From Auanema rhodensis (Eukaryota; Nematoda; Chromadorea; Rhabditida; Rhabditidae), in assembly GCA_964057225.1 (NCBI GenBank), contig OZ059899.1, positions 18,422,501 to 18,486,500 on the forward strand: 64,000 nt of DNA, written 5' to 3'. The notes beneath the pieces were generated by a model, which worked only from the letters and a program-made list of their open reading frames with translations, was not told the origin of the DNA and made no database searches. How positions within the stretch are numbered: the stretch's first letter is position 1; every line of letters starts with the position of its first letter. Positions 1 to 11,400 of this stretch are shown one piece after another. The position numbers and the translations under genes are program-made.

Positions 1-7
1 TGAACTT

Positions 8-21
8 ATATTAGTTGATAT
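8..21. other. Small inverted repeat, ATATC/GATAT (example in monomer 1)
   Basis: In most monomers ATATC, a 4-nt AGTT centre and GATAT form a 5-bp inverted repeat at monomer positions 8-21; in monomer 1 itself the left arm reads ATATT. It overlaps GATATC at 17-22, present in essentially all monomers I looked at. Some second-class monomers have AGAT or AGTG in the centre. Confidence 0.6.
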
Positions 22-30
22 CTCGGTGCA

Positions 31-79
31 TTTTTAAGCTAGCGCAAATCTGATAACACAGATCGACGCAGCTTAAAAA
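31..79. other. 49-nt imperfect hairpin/cruciform motif repeated in every monomer
   Basis: TTTTTAAGCT at 31-40 pairs perfectly with AGCTTAAAAA at 70-79. Inside, GCG (42-44) faces CGC (67-69) with a bulged A at 41, and ATCTG (48-52) faces CAGAT (59-63) across a 6-nt ATAACA loop. That is 18 base pairs in 49 nt. It recurs every 351 bp. The right arm is nearly invariant; the left arm and loop vary in some monomers (AAGGT, AAACT, TTCAAGCT, AAATTTG, CTAATAATAC), and I saw no compensating change on the other side, so pairing is only partly preserved. It could be a cruciform or a structured transcript; neither is shown. Confidence 0.75.
61..69 (+). promoter_or_regulatory. RNA polymerase III B-box-like motif (example in monomer 1)
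   Basis: GATCGACGC matches the degenerate B-box consensus GWTCRANNC at every position. It appears unchanged in all monomers I inspected. A partial A-box (TAGCGCAAATC at 40-50, one mismatch to TRGYNNARNNG) is too close to be a normal partner. The next run of four T downstream is at 206-209. A chance match is quite possible in a short degenerate motif; no tRNA or SINE body is recognised. Confidence 0.2.
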
Positions 80-158
80 TCCGCATCGAATGCACTATAC
101 AACATTGAGAAACGCTTAATACAAAAATTAGTTAAGATCGTTTGAAAAAAGATGCATT

Positions 159-191
159 AGTGTATGTTGAGTTTCCATGTACACTCAACAT
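159..191. other. Overlapping inverted repeats (example in monomer 1)
   Basis: ATGTTGAGT (164-172) is perfectly complementary to ACTCAACAT (183-191) across a 10-nt loop. A second, overlapping pair is AGTGTA (159-164) with TACACT (180-185), so two alternative hairpins compete. Many second-class monomers carry CACTGAACAT, which breaks the 9-bp arm at one position; a few first-class monomers have GTATACT, which affects the other pair. Confidence 0.65.
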
Positions 192-214
192 TGCTTCCAA
201 AAACATTTTGACAA

Positions 215-233
215 AAATTTTTCCAAAAAATTT
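215..233. other. A/T-rich near-palindrome (example in monomer 1)
   Basis: AAATTTTT at 215-222 and AAAAATTT at 226-233 are complementary around a 3-nt centre (CCA here, usually CCG or TCG, TCA in some). It sits in a zone of alternating A and T runs about 12 bp apart (roughly 199-275), which may be intrinsically curved. This zone is also where monomer types differ most. Confidence 0.6.
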
Positions 234-3075
234 CAAAATAATTTCGCAAAAAGTAAATGTTTTTAGATTCCTTTTTTCAAGGCAAAGACGATGGACAATG
301 TTATTCAACGAAAAAATTAATTCTGCAGGGTGAAAATCGAGGATATAAGTGTGAACTTATATCAGTTGATATCTCGGTGCATTTTTAAGGTAGCGCAAAT
401 CTGATAACACAGATCGACGCAGCTTAGAAATCCGCATCGAATGCACTATACTACATCGAGAAACGCTTAATACAAAAATTAGTTATGATCGTTTGAAAAA
501 AGATGCATTAGTGTAAGTTGAGTTTCCATGTACACTCAACATTGCTTCCAAAAACATTTTTACAAAAATTTTTCCGAAAAATTTCGAAATAATTTCGCAG
601 AAAGTAGATGTTTTTAAATTCCTTTTTTCAAGGCAAAGACGATGGACATTGTTATTCAACGAAAAAATTAATTCTGCAGGGTGAAAATCGAGGATGTAAG
701 TGTGAACTTATATCAGTTGATATCTCGGTGCATTTTTAAGCTAGCGCAAATCTGATAACACAGATCGACGCAGCTTAAAAATCCGCATCGAATGCACTAT
801 ACTACATTGAGAAACGCTTAATACAAAAATTAGTTATGATCGTTTGAAAAATGATGCATTAGTGTATGTTGAGTTTCCATGTACACTCAACATTGCTTCC
901 AAAAACATTTTGACAAAAATTTTTCCGAAAAATTTCAAAATAATTTTGCAAAAAGTAGATGTTTTTAGATTCCTTTTTTCAAGGCAAAGACGATGGACAA
1001 AGTTATTCAACGAAAAAATTAATTCTGCAGTGTGAAAATCGAGGATATAAGTGTGAACTTATATCAGTTGATATCTCGGTGCATTTTTAAGCTAGCGCAA
1101 ATCTGATAACACAGATCGACGCAGCTTAAAAATCCGCATCGAATGCACTATACAACATTGAGAAACGCTTAATACAAAAATTAGTTAAGATCGTTTGAAA
1201 AAAGATGCATTAGTGTATGTTGAGTTTCCATGTACACTCAACATTGCTTCCAAAAACATTTTTACAAAAATTTTTCCGGAAAATTTCGAAACAATTTCGC
1301 AAAAAGTAGATGTTTTTAGATTCCTTTTTTTAAGGCAAAGACGATGGACAATGTTATTCAACGAAAAAATTAATTCTGCAGGGTGAAAATCGAGGATATA
1401 AGTGTGAACTTATATCAGTTGATATCTCGGTGCATTTTTAAGCTAGCGCAAATCTGATAACACAGATCGACGCAGCTTAAAAATCCGCATCGAATGCACT
1501 ATACAACATTGAGAAACGCTTAATACAAAAGTTAGTTATGATCGTTTGAAAAATGATGCATTAGTGTATGTTGAGTTTCCATGTACACTCAACATTGCTT
1601 CCAAAAACATTTTGACAAAAATTTTTCCGAAAAATTTCAAAATAATTTTGCAAAAAGTAGATGTTTTTAGATTCCTTTTTTCAAGGCAAAGACGATGGAC
1701 AAAGTTATTCAACGAAAAAATTAATTCTGCAGGGTGAAAATCGAGGATATAAGTGTGAACTTATATCAGTTGATATCTCGGTGCATTTTTAAGCTAGCGC
1801 AAATCTGATAACACAGATCGACGCAGCTTAAAAATCCGCATCGAATGCACTATACAACATTGAGAAACGCTTAATACAAAAATTAGTTAAGATCGTTTGA
1901 AAAAAGATGCATTAGTGTATGTTGAGTTTCCATGTACACTCAACATTGCTTCCAAAAACATTTTGACAAAAATTTTTCCGAAAAATTTCGAAATAATTTC
2001 GCAGAAAGTAGATGTTTTTAAATTCCTTTTTTCAAGGCAAAGACGATGGACAATGTTATTCAACGAAAAAATTAATTCTGCAGGGTGAAAATCGAGGATA
2101 TAAGTGTGAACTTATATTAGTTGATATCTCGGTGCATTTTTAAGCTAGCGCAAATCTGATAACACAGATCGACGCAGCTTAAAAATCCGCATCGAATGCA
2201 CTATACTGCATTGAGAAACGCTTAATACAAAAGTTAGTTATGATCGTTTGAAAAATGATGCATTAGTGTATGTTGAGTTTCCATGTACACTCAACATTGC
2301 TTCCAAAAACATTTTGACAAAAATTTTTCCGAAAAATTTCAAAATAATTTTGCAAAAAGTAAATGTTTTTAGATTCCTTTTTTCAAGGCAAAGACGATGG
2401 ACAAAGTTATTCAACGAAAAAATTAATTCTGCAGGGTGAAAATCGAGGATATAAGTGTGAACTTATATCAGTTGATATCTCGGTGCATTTTTAAGCTAGC
2501 GCAAATCTGATAACACAGATCGACGCAGCTTAAAAATCCGCATCGAATGCACTATACAACATTGAGAAACGCTTAATACAAAAATTAGTTAAGATCGTTT
2601 GAAAAAAGATGCATTAGTGTATGTTGAGTTTCCATGTACACTCAACATTGCTTCCAAAAACATTTTGACAAAAATTTTTCCAAAAAATTTCAAAATAATT
2701 TCGCAAAAAGTAAATGTTTTTAGATTCCTTTTTTCAAGGCAAAGACGATGGACAATGTTATTCAACGAAAAAATTAATTCTCCAGGGTGAAAATCGAGGA
2801 TGTAAGTGTGAACTTATATCAGTTGATATCTCGGTGCATTTTTAAGCTAGCGCAAATCTGATAACACAGATCGACGCAGCTTAAAAATCCGCATCGAATG
2901 CACTATACAACATTGAGAAACGCTTAATACAAAAATTAGTTATGATCGTTTGAAAAATGATGCATTAGTGTATGTTGAGTTTCCATGTACACTCAACATT
3001 GCTTCCAAAAACATTTTTACAAAAATTTTTCCGGAAAATTTCGAAACAATTTCGCAAAAAGTAGATGTTTTTAGA

Positions 3076-3084
3076 TTTTTTTTT
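3076..3084 (+). other. 1-bp deletion in a T run of monomer 9
   Basis: Other monomers read GATTCC followed by six T; here the stretch is an unbroken run of nine T, one base shorter, with both C replaced. This makes monomer 9 350 bp long and moves the phase of all later monomers by one. It shifts the local open frame so that it runs to 81 codons (2950-3195), a by-product of the deletion. A homopolymer base-calling or assembly error could produce the same picture. Confidence 0.85.
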
Positions 3085-3860
3085 CAAGGCAAAGACGATG
3101 GACAATGTTATTCAACGAAAAAATTAATTCTGCAGGGTGAAAATCGAGGATATAAGTGTGAACTTATATCAGTTGATATCTCGGTGCATTTTTAAGGTAG
3201 CGCAAATCTGATAACACAGATCGACGCAGCTTAGAAATCCGCATCGAATGCACTATACTACATCGAGAAACGCTTAATACAAAAATTAGTTATGATCGTT
3301 TGAAAAAAGATGCATTAGTGTAAGTTGAGTTTCCATGTACACTCAACATTGCTTCCAAAAACATTTTTACAAAAATTTTTCCGAAAAATTTCGAAATAAT
3401 TTCGCAGAAAGTAGATGTTTTTAAATTCCTTTTTTCAAGGCAAAGACGATGGACATTGTTATTCAACGAAAAAATTAATTCTGCAGGGTGAAAATCGAGG
3501 ATATAAGTGTGAACTTATATTAGTTGATATCTCGGTGCATTTTTAAGCTAGCGCAAATCTGATAACACAGATCGACGCAGCTTAAAAATCCGCATCGAAT
3601 GCACTATACTACATTGAAAAACGCTTAATACAAAAATTAGTTATGATCGTTTGAAAAATGATGCATTAGTGTATGTTGAGTTTCCATGTACACTCAACAT
3701 TGCTTCCAAAAACATTTTGACAAAAATTTTTCCGAAAAATTTCAAAATAATTTTGCAAAAAGTAGATGTTTTTAGATTCCTTTTTTCAAGGCAAAGACGA
3801 TGGACAAAGTTATTCAACGAAAAAATTAATTCTGCAGTGTGAAAATCGAGGATATAAGTG

Positions 3861-6800
3861 TGAACTTATATCAGTTGATATCTCGGTGCATTTTTAAGCT
3901 AGCGCAAATCTGATAACACAGATCGACGCAGCTTAAAAATCCGCATCGAATGCACTATACAACATTGAGAAACGCTTAATACAAAAATTAGTTAAGATCG
4001 TTTGAAAAAAGATGCATTAGTGTATGTTGAGTTTCCATGTACACTCAACATTGCTTCCAAAAACATTTTGACAAAAATTTTTCCAAAAAATTTCAAAATA
4101 ATTTCGCAAAAAGTAAATGTTTTTAGATTCCGTTTTTCAAGGCAAAAACGATACACAATGTTATTCAACAAAAAAATTAATTCTGCAGAATGAAAATCGA
4201 GGATATAAGTGTGAACTTATATCAGTTGATATCTCGGTGCATTTTTAAGCTAGCGCAAATCTGATAACACAGATCGACGCAGCTTAAAAATCCGCATCGA
4301 ATGCACTATACAACAGTGAGAAACGCTTAATACAAAAATTAGTTATGATCGTTTGAAAAATGATGCATTAGTGTATGTTGAGTTTCCATGTACACTCAAC
4401 ATTGCTTCCAAAAACATTTTGACAAAAATTTTTCCGAAAAATTTCAAAATAATTTTGCAAAAAGTAGATGTTTTTAGATTCCTTTTTTCAAGGCAAAGAC
4501 GATGGACAATGTTATTCAACGAAAAAATTAATTCTCCAGGGTGAAAATCGAGGATGTAAGTGTGAACTTATATCAGTTGATATCTCGGTGCATTTTTAAG
4601 CTAGCGCAAATCTGATAACACAGATCGACGCAGCTTAAAAATCCGCATCGAATGCACTATACAACATTGAGAAACGCTTAATACAAAAATTAGTTATGAT
4701 CGTTTGAAAAATGATGCATTAGTGTATGTTGAGTTTCCATGTACACTCAACATTGCTTCCAAAAACATTTTTACAAAAATTTTTCCGGAAAATTTCGAAA
4801 CAATTTCGCAAAAAGTAGATGTTTTTAGATTCCTTTTTTCAAGGCAAAGACGATGGACAATGTTATTCAACGAAAAAATTAATTCTGCAGGGTGAAAATC
4901 GAGGATATAAGTGTGAACTTATATCAGTTGATATCTCGGTGCATTTTTAAACTAGCGCAAATCTGATAACACAGATCGACGCAGCTTAAAAATCCGCATC
5001 GAATGCACTATACTACATTGAGAAACGCTTAATACAAAAATTAGTTATGATCGTTTGAAAAATGATGCATTAGTGTATGTTGAGTTTCCATGTACACTCA
5101 ACATTGCTTCCAAAAACATTTTTACAAAAATTTTTCCGAAAAATTTCGAAATAATTTCGCAGAAAGTAGATGTTTTTAGATTCCTTTTTTCAAGGCAAAG
5201 ACGATGGACATTGTTATTCAACGAAAAAATTAATTCTGCAGGGTGAAAATCGAGGATATAAGTGTGAACTTATATTAGTTGATATCTCGGTGCATTTTTA
5301 AACTAGCGCAAATCTGATAACACAGATCGACGCAGCTTAAAAATCCGCATCGAATGCACTATACTACATTGAGAAACGCTTAATACAAAAATTAGTTATG
5401 ATCGTTTGAAAAATGATGCATTAGTGTATGTTGAGTTTCCATGTACACTCAACATTGCTTCCAAAAACATTTTGACAAAAATTTTTTCGAAAAATTTCAG
5501 AATATTTTAGCAAAAAATAGTTGTTTTTAGATTCCTTTTTTCAAGGCAAAGACGATGGACAATGTTATTCAACGAAAAAATTAATTATGCAGGGTGAAAA
5601 TCGAGGATATAAGTGTGAACTTATATCAGTTGATATCTCGGTGCATTTTTAAGCTAGCGCAAATCTGATAACACAGATCGACGCAGCTTAAAAATCCGCA
5701 TCGAATGCACTATACAACAGTGAGAAACGCTTAATACAAAAATTAGTTAAGATCGTTTGAAAAAAGATGCATTAGTGTATGTTGAGTTTCCATGTACACT
5801 CAACATTGCTTCCAAAAACATTTTGACAAAAATTTTTCCAAAAAATTTCAAAATAATTTCGCAAAAAGTAAATGTTTTTAGATTCCGTTTTTCAAGGCAA
5901 AAACGATACACAATGTTATTCAACAAAAAAATTAATTCTGCAGAATGAAAATCGAGGATATAAGTGTGAACTTATATCAGTTGATATCTCGGTGCATTTT
6001 TAAGCTAGCGCAAATCTGATAACACAGATCGACGCAGCTTAAAAATCCGCATCGAATGCACTATACAACAGTGAGAAACGCTTAATACAAAAATTAGTTA
6101 TGATCGTTTGAAAAATGATGCATTAGTGTATGTTGAGTTTCCATGTACACTCAACATTGCTTCCAAAAACATTTTGACAAAAATTTTTCCGAAAAATTTC
6201 AAAATAATTTTGCAAAAAGTAGATGTTTTTAGATTCCTTTTTTCAAGGCAAAGACGATGGACAATGTTATTCAACGAAAAAATTAATTCTCCAGGGTGAA
6301 AATCGAGGATGTAAGTGTGAACTTATATCAGTTGATATCTCGGTGCATTTTTAAGCTAGCGCAAATCTGATAACACAGATCGACGCAGCTTAAAAATCCG
6401 CATCGAATGCACTATACAACATTGAGAAACGCTTAATACAAAAATTAGTTATGATCGTTTGAAAAATGATGCATTAGTGTATGTTGAGTTTCCATGTACA
6501 CTCAACATTGCTTCCAAAAACATTTTTACAAAAATTTTTCCGGAAAATTTCGAAACAATTTCGCAAAAAGTAGATGTTTTTAGATTCCTTTTTTCAAGGC
6601 AAAGACGATGGACAATGTTATTCAACGAAAAAATTAATTCTGCAGGGTGAAAATCGAGGATATAAGTGTGAACTTATATCAGTTGATATCTCGGTGCATT
6701 TTTAAACTAGCGCAAATCTGATAACACAGATCGACGCAGCTTAAAAATCCGCATCGAATGCACTATACTACATTGAGAAACGCTTAATACAAAAATTAGT

Positions 6801-7370
6801 TATGATCGTTTGAAAAATGATGCATTAGTGTATGTTGAGTTTCCATGTACACTCAACATTGCTTCCAAAAACATTTTTACAAAAATTTTTCCGAAAAATT
6901 TCGAAATAATTTCGCAGAAAGTAGATGTTTTTAGATTCCTTTTTTCAAGGCAAAGACGATGGACATTGTTATTCAACGAAAAAATTAATTCTGCAGGGTG
7001 AAAATCGAGGATATAAGTGTGAACTTATATTAGTTGATATCTCGGTGCATTTTTAAACTAGCGCAAATCTGATAACACAGATCGACGCAGCTTAAAAATC
7101 CGCATCGAATGCACTATACTACATTGAGAAACGCTTAATACAAAAATTAGTTATGATCGTTTGAAAAATGATGCATTAGTGTATGTTGAGTTTCCATGTA
7201 CACTCAACATTGCTTCCAAAAACATTTTGACAAAAATTTTTTCGAAAAATTTCAGAATATTTTAGCAAAAAATAGTTGTTTTTAGATTCCTTTTTTCAAG
7301 GCAAAGACGATGGACAATGTTATTCAACGAAAAAATTAATTATGCAGGGTGAAAATCGAGGATATAAGTG
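3861..7370 (+). repeat. Higher-order repeat: 5-monomer unit (1755 bp), two copies
   Basis: Monomers 12-16 (3861-5615) recur as 17-21 (5616-7370). The order of types is the same: a monomer with CAAAAACGATACAC and CAACAAAAAAAT; one with TTTTGCAAAAAG and CTCCAGGG; one with CCGGAAAATTTCGAAAC; one with CCGAAAAATTTCGAAAT; and one with CAGAATATTTTAGC, which stops the usual frame. The copies look nearly identical; a difference seen is CAACATTGAG at 3960-3969 against CAACAGTGAG in the second copy. Such identity points to recent duplication of the whole unit. Confidence 0.9.
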
Positions 7371-8422
7371 TGAACTTATATCAGTTGATATCTCGGTGCA
7401 TTTTTAAGCTAGCGCAAATCTGATAACACAGATCGACGCAGCTTAAAAATCCGCATCGAATGCACTATACTACATTGAGAAACGCTTAATACAAAAATTA
7501 GTTATGATCGTTTGAAAAATGATGCATTAGTGTATGTTGAGTTTCCATGTACACTCAACATTGCTTCCAAAAACATTTTTACAAAAATTTTTCCGGAAAA
7601 TTTCGAAACAATTTCGCAAAAAGTAGATGTTTTTAGATTCCTTTTTTCAAGGCAAAGACGATGGACAATGTTATTCAACGAAAAAATTAATTCTGCAGGG
7701 TGAAAATCGAGGATATAAGTGTGAACTTATATCAGTTGATATCTCGGTGCATTTTTAAGCTAGCGCAAATCTGATAACACAGATCGACGCAGCTTAAAAA
7801 GCCGCATCGAATGCACTATACAACATTGAGAAACGCTTAATACAAAAATTAGTTATGATCGTTTGAAAAATGATGCATTAGTGTATGTTGAGTTTCCATG
7901 TACACTCAACATTGCTTCCAAAATATTTTTACAAAAATTTTTCCGAAAAATTTCGAAACAATTTCGCAAAAAGTAGATGTTTTTAGATTCCTTTTTTCAA
8001 GGCAAAGACGATGGACATTGTTATTCAACGAAAAAATTAATTCTGCAGGGTGAAAATCGAGGATATAAGTGTGAACTTATATTAGTTGATATCTCGGTGC
8101 ATTTTTAAACTAGCGCAAATCTGATAACACAGATCGACGCAGCTTAAAAATCCGCATCGAATGCACTATACTACATTGAGAAACGCTTAATACAAAAATT
8201 AGTTATGATCGTTTGAAAAATGATGCATTAGTGTATGTTGAGTTTCCATGTACACTCAACATTGCTTCCAAAAACATTTTTACAAAAACTTTTCCGAAAA
8301 ATTTCGAAATAATTTCGCAGAAAGTAGATGTTTTTAGATTCCTTTTTTCAAGGCAAAGACGATGGACAATGTTATTCAACGAAAAAATTAATTATGCAGG
8401 GTGAAAATCGAGGATATAAGTG
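7371..8422 (+). repeat. Transitional trimer, monomers 22-24
   Basis: The three types (CCGGAAAATTTCGAAAC; CCGAAAAATTTCGAAAC preceded by AAAAAGCCGC; AAAACTTTTCCG) follow the same order as monomers 25-27, so this is a degenerate extra copy of the first half of the following 6-monomer unit. Monomer 23 carries a 1-bp deletion and monomer 24 has ATTATGCAG instead of ATTCTGCAG. Confidence 0.75.
7919..7931 (+). other. 1-bp deletion in monomer 23
   Basis: The usual TTCCAAAAACATTTTTAC is shortened by one A, and the following C is T. The monomer is 350 bp, and the usual short open frame is shifted. Confidence 0.8.
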
Positions 8423-11400
8423 TGAACTTATATCAGTTGATATCTCGGTGCATTTTTAAGCTAGCGCAAATCTGATAACACAGATCGACGCAGCTTAAAA
8501 ATCCGCATCGAATGCACTATACTACATTGAGAAACGCTTAATACAAAAATTAGTTATGATCGTTTGAAAAATGATGCATTAGTGTATGTTGAGTTTCCAT
8601 GTACACTCAACATTGCTTCCAAAAACATTTTTACAAAAATTTTTCCGGAAAATTTCGAAACAATTTCGCAAAAAGTAGATGTTTTTAGATTCCTTTTTTC
8701 AAGGCAAAGACGATGGACAATGTTATTCAACGAAAAAATTAATTCTGCAGGGTGAAAATCGAGGATATAAGTGTGAACTTATATCAGTTGATATCTCGGT
8801 GCATTTTTAAGCTAGCGCAAATCTGATAACACAGATCGACGCAGCTTAAAAAGCCGCATCGAATGCACTATACAACATTGAGAAACGCTTAATACAAAAA
8901 TTAGTTATGATCGTTTGAAAAATGATGCATTAGTGTATGTTGAGTTTCCATGTACACTCAACATTGCTTCCAAAAACATTTTTACAAAAATTTTTCCGAA
9001 AAATTTCGAAACAATTTCGCAAAAAGTAGATGTTTTTAGATTCCTTTTTTCAAGGCAAAGACGATGGACATTGTTATTCAACGAAAAAATTAATTCTGCA
9101 GGGTGAAAATCGAGGATATAAGTGTGAACTTATATCAGTTGATATCTCGGTGCATTTTTAAGGTAGCGCAAATCTGATAACACAGATCGACGCAGCTTAG
9201 AAATCCGCATCGAATGCACTATACTACATTGAGAAACGCTTAATACAAAAATTAGTTATGATCGTTTGAAAAATGATGCATTAGTGTATGTTGAGTTTCC
9301 ATGTACACTCAACATTGCTTCCAAAAACATTTTTACAAAAACTTTTCCGAAAAATTTCGAAATAATTTCGCAGAAAGTAGATGTTTTTAGATTCCTTTTT
9401 TCAAGGCAAAGACGATGGACATTGTTATTCAACGAAAAAATTAATTCTGCAGGGTGAAAATCGAGGATATAAGTGTGAACTTATATTAGTTGATATCTCG
9501 GTGCATTTTTAAGCTAGCGCAAATCTGATAACACAGATCGACGCAGCTTAAAAATCCGCATCGAATGCACTATACTACATTGAGAAACGCTTAATACAAA
9601 AATTAGTTATGATCGTTTGAAAAATGATGCATTAGTGTATGTTGAGTTTCCATGTACACTCAACATTGCTTCCAAAAACATTTTGACAAAAATTTTTTCG
9701 AAAAATTTCAGAATATTTTAGCAAAAAATAGTTGTTTTTAGATTCCTTTTCTCAAGGCAAAGACGATGGACAATGTTATTCAACGAAAAAATTAATTCTG
9801 CAGGGTGAAAATCGAGGATTTAAGTGTGAACTTATATCAGTTGATATCTCGGTGAATTTTTAAGCTGGCGCAAATCTGATAAAACAGATCGACGCAGCTT
9901 AAAAATCCGCATCGAATGCACTATACAACATTGAGAAACGCTTAATACAAAAATTAGTTATGATCGTTTGAAAAAAGACGCATTAGTGTATGTTGAGTTT
10001 CCATGTACACTCAACATTGCTTCCAAAAACATTTTTACAAAAATTTTTCCGAAAAATTTCGAAACAATTTCGCAAAAAGTAGATGTTTTTAGATTCCTTT
10101 TTTCAAGGCAAAGACGATGGACATTGTTATTCAACGAAAAAATTAATTCTGCAGGGTGAAAATCGAGGATATAAGTGTGAACTTATATCAGTTGATATCT
10201 CGGTGCATTTTTAAGGTAGCGCAAATCTGATAACACAGATCGACGCAGCTTAAAAATCCGCATCGAATGCACTATACAACATTGAGAAACGCTTAATACA
10301 AAAATTAGTTATGATCGTTTGAAAAATGATGCATTAGTGTATGTTGAGTTTCCATGTACACTCAACATTGCTTTCAAAAACATTTTGACAAAAATTTTTC
10401 CGAAAAATTTCAAAATAATTTCCCAGAAAGTAGATGTTTTTAGATTCCTTTTTTCAAGGCAAAGACGATGGACAAAGTTATTCAACGAAAAAATTAATTC
10501 TGCAGGGTGAAAATCGAGGATATAAGTGTGAACTTATATCAGTTGATATCTCGGTGCATTTTTAAGCTAGCGCAAATCTGATAACACAGATCGACGCAGC
10601 TTAAAAAGCCGCATCGAATGCACTATACAACATTGAGAAACGCTTAATACAAAAATTAGTTATGATCGTTTGAAAAATGATGCATTAGTGTATGTTGAGT
10701 TTCCATGTACACTCAACATTGCTTCCAAAAACATTTTTACAAAAATTTTTCCGGAAAATTTCGAAACAATTTCGCAAAAAGTAGATGTTTTTAGATTCCT
10801 TTTTTCAAGGCAAAGACGATGGACAATGTTATTCAACGAAAAAATTAATTCTGCAGGGTGAAAATCGAGGATATAAGTGTGAACTTATATCAGTTGATAT
10901 CTCGGTGCATTTTTAAGCTAGCGCAAATCTGATAACACAGATCGACGCAGCTTAAAAAGCCGCATCGAATGCACTATACAACATTGAGAAACGCTTAATA
11001 CAAAAATTAGTTATGATCGTTTGAAAAATGATGCATTAGTGTATGTTGAGTTTCCATGTACACTCAACATTGCTTCCAAAAACATTTTTACAAAAATTTT
11101 TCCGAAAAATTTCGAAACAATTTCGCAAAAAGTAGATGTTTTTAGATTCCTTTTTTCAAGGCAAAGACGATGGACATTGTTATTCAACGAAAAAATTAAT
11201 TCTGCAGGGTGAAAATCGAGGATATAAGTGTGAACTTATATCAGTTGATATCTCGGTGCATTTTTAAGGTAGCGCAAATCTGATAACACAGATCGACGCA
11301 GCTTAAAAATCCGCATCGAATGCACTATACTACATTGAGAAACGCTTAATACAAAAATTAGTTATGATCGTTTGAAAAATGATGCATTAGTGTATGTTGA

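Larger units (their letters stand above)
1..3860 (+). repeat. Mixed satellite monomers 1-11 with dimeric alternation
   Basis: Two linked variants tend to alternate from monomer to monomer. At monomer positions 131-150 one form reads GTTAAG with a longer A run before GATGC; the other reads GTTATG with AAATGATGC. Monomers 1, 4, 6 and 8 are the first form and 3, 5, 7 and 9 the second. Monomers 2 (352-702) and 10 (3159-3509) share rare changes: AAGGTAGCG, a TTAGAAATCC arm, CATCGAG, and TAAGTTGAG, which stops the usual open frame at codon 8. Monomers 3 and 11 match as well, giving an eight-monomer displaced duplication. Monomer 9 carries a 1-bp deletion. Confidence 0.85.

Noticed and set aside
40-69. 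tRNA gene or tRNA-derived element from the A-box-like and B-box-like pair
   Set aside because: The two motifs are only about 10 nt apart, there is no acceptor stem or anticodon arm, and the A-box has a mismatch. Only the B-box similarity is kept, as a tentative point.
142-333. A 63-codon open frame starting with TTG in each first-class monomer, as a small gene family
   Set aside because: It starts with TTG, has no recognisable domain or start signals, and is closed by TAG at codon 35 in most second-class monomers and by other changes elsewhere. The pattern is a by-product of repeating a sequence with one open stretch, not of protein selection.
2950-3195. An 81-codon frame, the longest in the window
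   Set aside because: It exists only because a 1-bp deletion in a T run shifts the usual frame; it reads into sequence that is non-coding in all other copies.
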